Assembly (NCBI GenBank): GCA_016932295.1
Contig: JAFGDC010000272.1
Span: 1-9,378 of the forward strand
Length of the DNA stretch: 9,378 nt
Direction: 5' to 3'
Source of the DNA: a candidate division CSSED10-310 bacterium
Lineage (GTDB): Bacteria > CSSED10-310 > JAFGDC01
Part shown: piece by piece, positions 6,561 to 9,378 of the stretch
How positions within the stretch are numbered: position 1 is the stretch's first letter
How the letters are laid out: every line of letters starts with the position of its first letter
The notes under the pieces: generated by a model
Told to the model about the DNA's origin: nothing
Databases searched by the model: none
What the model saw: only the letters and a program-made list of their open reading frames with translations
Position numbers and translations under genes: made by a program

Positions 6561-9170
6561 ATGACAATCAAGAGAAAACTGTTGGGATTTCCGTTGGTGT
6601 TTCTGTTGATGTCGATGATCGGCGTGGGGTTGTGGGTTAATGGTACCCGAGCCGCCGTGAACGATGGAGAACTCAGCGCCGTTGACCTGGGTGTAATCGA
6701 GGAGGAAGGCGACAGGGCTCTCAATTGTTCAGGAGCGATCGGCTTGACCTGCGGCGTGTCCTACTCCGGCAACACGACACCAGGCACCAACACCGCAACG
6801 AACTACAGTTGCAACACCTACAGTTATCCTGCCTTCGAAAAAGTGCACTACCTGGACGTGCCGAGCGGCCAGACCTGGCAGCTGAACGCCGGTTTGAGTG
6901 CCACCAGTGATCTGGACATCCTGGTGCTCAATTCCTGCGATGAGAACCAATGCCAGACATGGGGCGATGCGGCGGCGTACTATACCACGACCGGTCCCAT
7001 CCGGGTGTACTTCGTGGTCGACGGACGTAACGGCACCACTGGTCCGTATACTATCCAGGTGTTCTGCCAGACCATGACGCCCACCTATACGCCGACCTAT
7101 TCACCCACCATAAGCCCGACCCGTACGCCGACCGCCACGCCCACGTATAGTCCATCCTGGACACCGACACAGAGTCCTACCTCCACTTTGAGTCCCACTT
7201 TCTCACCCACCAATAGTCCGACCCGGACACCGACACTGACCCCGACACTGACCCCGACTGCTACCTTGACGCCCACCCGCTCGCCGACCCTGACCCCCAC
7301 GGCCACCCTGAGTCCGACACTGACCCCGACGCTGACGCCGACCGACACTCTGACGCCGACCCTGACTCCTACCCTGACACCGACCTTGACGCCGACCCTG
7401 ACGGCGACCTTGACGCCGACCCTGACGCCATCCGCCAGCGTGACCGCCACAAGGACCCCGACTGAAACCCCGTCCCCGACGCTGACCCCGACGCTGACCC
7501 CGACCTTGTCGCCCACTTCCACCGCCACGGCAACTCCCGAAGATACACCGACCCCCGAGATCATCGTGATCAACGAGGTGTACTACGATGATCCGGATAC
7601 GGACGACGAGAGCTACGTCGAGCTGTATGGTCCGGCCGATCTGTCGCTGGACGGTTACCTGGTCCAGCCACTCAATCAGGATTGCTCGGTTCAGTGCACG
7701 ATCTTGATGGATGGATACAGCATCGATTCCAACGGCTTCTTCGTAATTGGCATGAGCGCCGTGACCGAAGCCAATCTGATTGCCGACAGTTGCCTGGAAA
7801 ACCTGCAGAACGGACCATGCGACGGCGTCCAACTGGTGTACTTCAACACGGTCATCGATGCGGTTCAGTGGGGCACGGAATGTGATCCCGGCTGCGGCGA
7901 GGGTGTCTCCAAACCGGAACCGGGCGTGGACTACAGCATCTCCAGGTATCCCGACGGTTATGATACCGACGACAACGCCACCGACTTCTGCGACAGTTAC
8001 CTCACCGCCGGTTACGCCAACGACTGCCTGCCGTTGCCCAGTCCCACCGAGGCACCGCCGAGTGCCACCCCCACCATCACCCCCACCCCCGAACCAACCT
8101 GCCCCTATCCGCCGGAAGTGGAACCCAACGACACCTGCGTGGATGCCGTCAACAACGAAATCGGCTGCAATGAATTCCGTTGCGGTGAAGTGGACGGCTT
8201 CGATACCGACGATTACTTCATGCTCGTTGTGGAAGGCACCGAAGATCAGCAGGTCTACGCCTCTGTGTTCGGCGATGACTCCAACTGCGAGTGGCCGTAC
8301 CAGAAGGGCCTGGATCCTTACGTGGAAATCCTGATGGATGACTGCGTCACGGTGGTGGATGCCAATGAAGATAATGACGGCGACTGCGTGGCGCCCTGCG
8401 GCAACCCGGTCAACTTCGACTCCATGGCACAGGGAGTGCTGGCCCCAGGCACCTACTTCATCCGCGTCACTTTCAACTTCGGCGTGGGCGGCCCGTACGT
8501 ACTGGAAGTCTGCTGTGAAACTTATGTGCCGTGTCCCTATACGTCCGAAATCGAACCGAACGACTCCTGCGCGGATGCCGGTACCAACCTGAACACCATC
8601 GCGTGCGAGGAGAGCCGCTGCGGTGCAGTCGACGAGATCGATCCGGAAGATTACTACGAATTCACCCTGGCCGGCCTGGACGAACAATTGGTTCACATCG
8701 CCGTGTTCGCCGATGACTCCACTTGCGAGTGGCCGTTCGGCAAGGATCTGGATTCCCAGGTCACGCTCTATGCGGCTGACTGCATCACTGAGCTGGGTTA
8801 CAGCGACGACAATAACGGCGACTGTGGCGATCCGTGCGGCAACCCCATGGGGACCGACTCATTGATTACCACCACGCTCTCCCCCGGCACCTACTACATA
8901 ATGGTTTCCAAGTGGGCGTTCTTCGACGGTGGTCCATATGTTCTGACCATCTGCTGCGAAGATGTTCCGCCGACTCCGGAACCAACACCCACTGAAGTTC
9001 CACCGACCCCAACCATGGCGCCTCCAACCGAAACACCGATTTACACCTTCACCCCAACCATCTCTCCCACCCCGGCTCCCATCCCCACCGTTACCCCCGC
9101 CGGCATACTGCTGACCATCATTCTCTTCGGATTCATGCTGGTCGGTTCGGTGTTAAAGAAACGCCGCTGA
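6561..9170 (+). CDS. Secreted modular surface protein: PPC-like, Thr-Pro stalk, lamin-tail domain, two Cys-rich modules, C-terminal anchor
   Basis: An 869-residue protein of unknown specific role, built for the cell surface. Residues 1-32 are a signal peptide (KRK, a long hydrophobic core, TRAA). Residues 50-172 form a Cys-containing beta domain (LNCSGAIGLTCGVSYSGNT, DLDILVLNSCDENQC, YFVVDGRNG) of the PPC-like type seen in many secreted bacterial proteins. Residues 173-332 are a TPT/SPT stalk. Residues 333-489 match a lamin-tail (LTD) domain, opening IIVINEVYYDDP and continuing ESYVELYGP. A short Pro-Thr linker leads to two tandem modules, 514-657 and 658-801, each with EPND, RCG, CEWP, GDC and PCGNP and 10 cysteines. 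A second Pro-Thr region (803-847) precedes a hydrophobic segment (848-865) and KKRR, a sorting-tail arrangement. No catalytic motif is visible, so adhesion or structural roles are inferred. It appears to be a single-gene unit with its own promoter and terminator. Confidence 0.88.
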   Translation: MTIKRKLLGFPLVFLLMSMIGVGLWVNGTRAAVNDGELSAVDLGVIEEEGDRALNCSGAIGLTCGVSYSGNTTPGTNTATNYSCNTYSYPAFEKVHYLDVPSGQTWQLNAGLSATSDLDILVLNSCDENQCQTWGDAAAYYTTTGPIRVYFVVDGRNGTTGPYTIQVFCQTMTPTYTPTYSPTISPTRTPTATPTYSPSWTPTQSPTSTLSPTFSPTNSPTRTPTLTPTLTPTATLTPTRSPTLTPTATLSPTLTPTLTPTDTLTPTLTPTLTPTLTPTLTATLTPTLTPSASVTATRTPTETPSPTLTPTLTPTLSPTSTATATPEDTPTPEIIVINEVYYDDPDTDDESYVELYGPADLSLDGYLVQPLNQDCSVQCTILMDGYSIDSNGFFVIGMSAVTEANLIADSCLENLQNGPCDGVQLVYFNTVIDAVQWGTECDPGCGEGVSKPEPGVDYSISRYPDGYDTDDNATDFCDSYLTAGYANDCLPLPSPTEAPPSATPTITPTPEPTCPYPPEVEPNDTCVDAVNNEIGCNEFRCGEVDGFDTDDYFMLVVEGTEDQQVYASVFGDDSNCEWPYQKGLDPYVEILMDDCVTVVDANEDNDGDCVAPCGNPVNFDSMAQGVLAPGTYFIRVTFNFGVGGPYVLEVCCETYVPCPYTSEIEPNDSCADAGTNLNTIACEESRCGAVDEIDPEDYYEFTLAGLDEQLVHIAVFADDSTCEWPFGKDLDSQVTLYAADCITELGYSDDNNGDCGDPCGNPMGTDSLITTTLSPGTYYIMVSKWAFFDGGPYVLTICCEDVPPTPEPTPTEVPPTPTMAPPTETPIYTFTPTISPTPAPIPTVTPAGILLTIILFGFMLVGSVLKKRR
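7077..7556 (+). repeat. Low-complexity Thr-Pro coding repeat (about 480 bp)
   Basis: This encodes residues 173-332 of the surface protein in units such as TPTLTPT, SPTRTPT and TPTATLTPT. Many units are four residues (12 bp) of the type accctgacgccg, with most differences at third positions. At the protein level it is an extended, probably O-glycosylated stalk; at the DNA level it is prone to slippage and recombination. Its central part (about 7220-7430) is the most regular. Confidence 0.9.
8100..8963 (+). repeat. Tandem duplication of a 144-residue Cys-rich module (2 x 432 bp)
   Basis: The copies at 8100-8531 and 8532-8963 have identical length and abut directly. Both start CPY, carry EPND plus Ser/Thr and Cys, then RCG, CEWP, GDC, PCGNP, PGTYY/F, GGPYVL and a CC pair near the end. 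All 10 cysteines align, while much of the rest has diverged, so this is an old duplication under constraint. The fold is probably a PPC-like beta sandwich (EPND start, PGTYYI near the end), here stabilised by disulfides. Confidence 0.85.
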
Positions 9171-9187
9171 TCTAACTAACCTTCACA

Positions 9188-9226
9188 AGAGGGGATCGGG
9201 CTTCGCCCGGTCCCCTTTTTTCTTTT
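9188..9226 (+). terminator. Intrinsic (Rho-independent) terminator of the surface-protein gene
   Basis: GGGGATCGGGC (9191-9201) pairs with GCCCGGTCCCC (9205-9215) through an 11-bp stem with one G-U pair and a UUC loop. TTTTTTCTTTT follows directly at 9216-9226. It lies 20 bp after the stop codon at 9168-9170, the expected place. Bases 9188-9190 can extend the stem by pairing with the first T residues. Confidence 0.93.
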
Positions 9227-9254
9227 CTCCCCCACTTTCCACGGCCCCCCCCGC

Positions 9255-9291
9255 CAGGTGAGGGAATCATCTCACTTGCCATGCCCACCTG
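9255..9291. repeat. Inverted repeat between convergent genes
   Basis: CAGGTGAG (9255-9262) can pair with CTCACTTG (9271-9278; one G-U pair). Its CAGGTG can instead pair perfectly with CACCTG (9286-9291). On the minus strand it lies 12 bp after the stop of the partial gene, but a G run rather than a T-tract follows, so it is at best a Rho-assisted or non-canonical end. A run of eight C residues is at 9245-9252. Confidence 0.35.
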
Positions 9292-9303
9292 ACCGTGCCG
9301 TAT

Positions 9304-9378
9304 TCACTCCACCCGCTCGTGGAACAGATACACGGCAGCCTGTGAGGCGTGCCCGGTTCCCACTCCATCGGATTTCCG
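9304..9378 (-). CDS. Possible 3' end of a convergent gene (partial)
   Basis: On the minus strand the frame is open from the window edge (9378) to a TGA at 9304-9306, giving 24 residues ending AAVYLFHERVE. The composition looks protein-like, with mixed hydrophobic, charged and small residues and GC-rich third positions. The layout also fits a convergent gene: the + strand gene ends with a terminator just before, and a hairpin-forming repeat separates the two. The piece is too short to name a family and could be a chance open frame. Confidence 0.35.
   Translation of the reverse strand, partial: RKSDGVGTGHASQAAVYLFHERVE

Noticed and set aside
7077..7556. CRISPR-like array or satellite DNA
   Set aside because: Repeats are short, variable, and keep one reading frame encoding Thr-Pro units; there are no repeat-spacer alternations.
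7203..8696. 497-codon open frame on the minus strand opposite the surface protein
   Set aside because: Its end is a monotonous Gly/Arg/Gln repeat produced by the antisense of the Thr-Pro codons. No ribosome site or domain supports it.
1..9378. Insertion sequences, integrases, tRNA or attachment sites
   Set aside because: No transposase or recombinase motif, no terminal inverted repeats with target duplications and no tRNA-like cloverleaf were seen.

Overview
The window is GC-rich bacterial DNA (about 60% GC by eye). It encodes a soluble lytic transglycosylase and two exported or membrane proteins, so the source is most likely a Gram-negative (diderm) bacterium. The very Pro-Thr-rich, multi-domain surface protein with a C-terminal membrane anchor is a style common in uncultivated phyla and in some Proteobacteria and Chloroflexota. 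No rRNA, tRNA or phylogenetic marker is present, so I do not assign a phylum.

Positions 1-6049 hold five co-oriented genes packed like one operon. In order they are a transglycosylase missing its 5' end, an exported protein with a degenerate alpha/beta-hydrolase look, a five-helix membrane protein, a TldD-type zinc metalloprotease and its non-catalytic partner TldE (PmbA). The first three junctions each contain an ATGA stop/start overlap, and the TldD-TldE gap is 1 bp. In the known E. coli system TldD and TldE form a heterodimeric protease that degrades unfolded or modified peptides in the cytoplasm. What it would do beside envelope genes is unknown.

Positions 6050-6560 have no convincing gene. 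They hold a likely promoter (exact TTGACA box) and an unusual number of short perfect palindromes and inverted repeats in front of the next gene. Positions 6561-9170 encode an 869-residue secreted, membrane-anchored surface protein. Its order is signal peptide, PPC-like beta domain, 160-residue Thr-Pro stalk, lamin-tail domain, two tandem 144-residue modules with 10 cysteines each, a second Pro-Thr stretch, and a hydrophobic tail ending in KKRR. It is followed by a strong intrinsic terminator.

The last 75 bases probably carry the 3' end of a convergent gene on the minus strand. The features most worth a second look are the Cys-rich surface protein with its palindrome-dense leader, and the TldD/TldE pair coupled to uncharacterised envelope proteins. 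I do not see a clear-cut new defence or mobile system.
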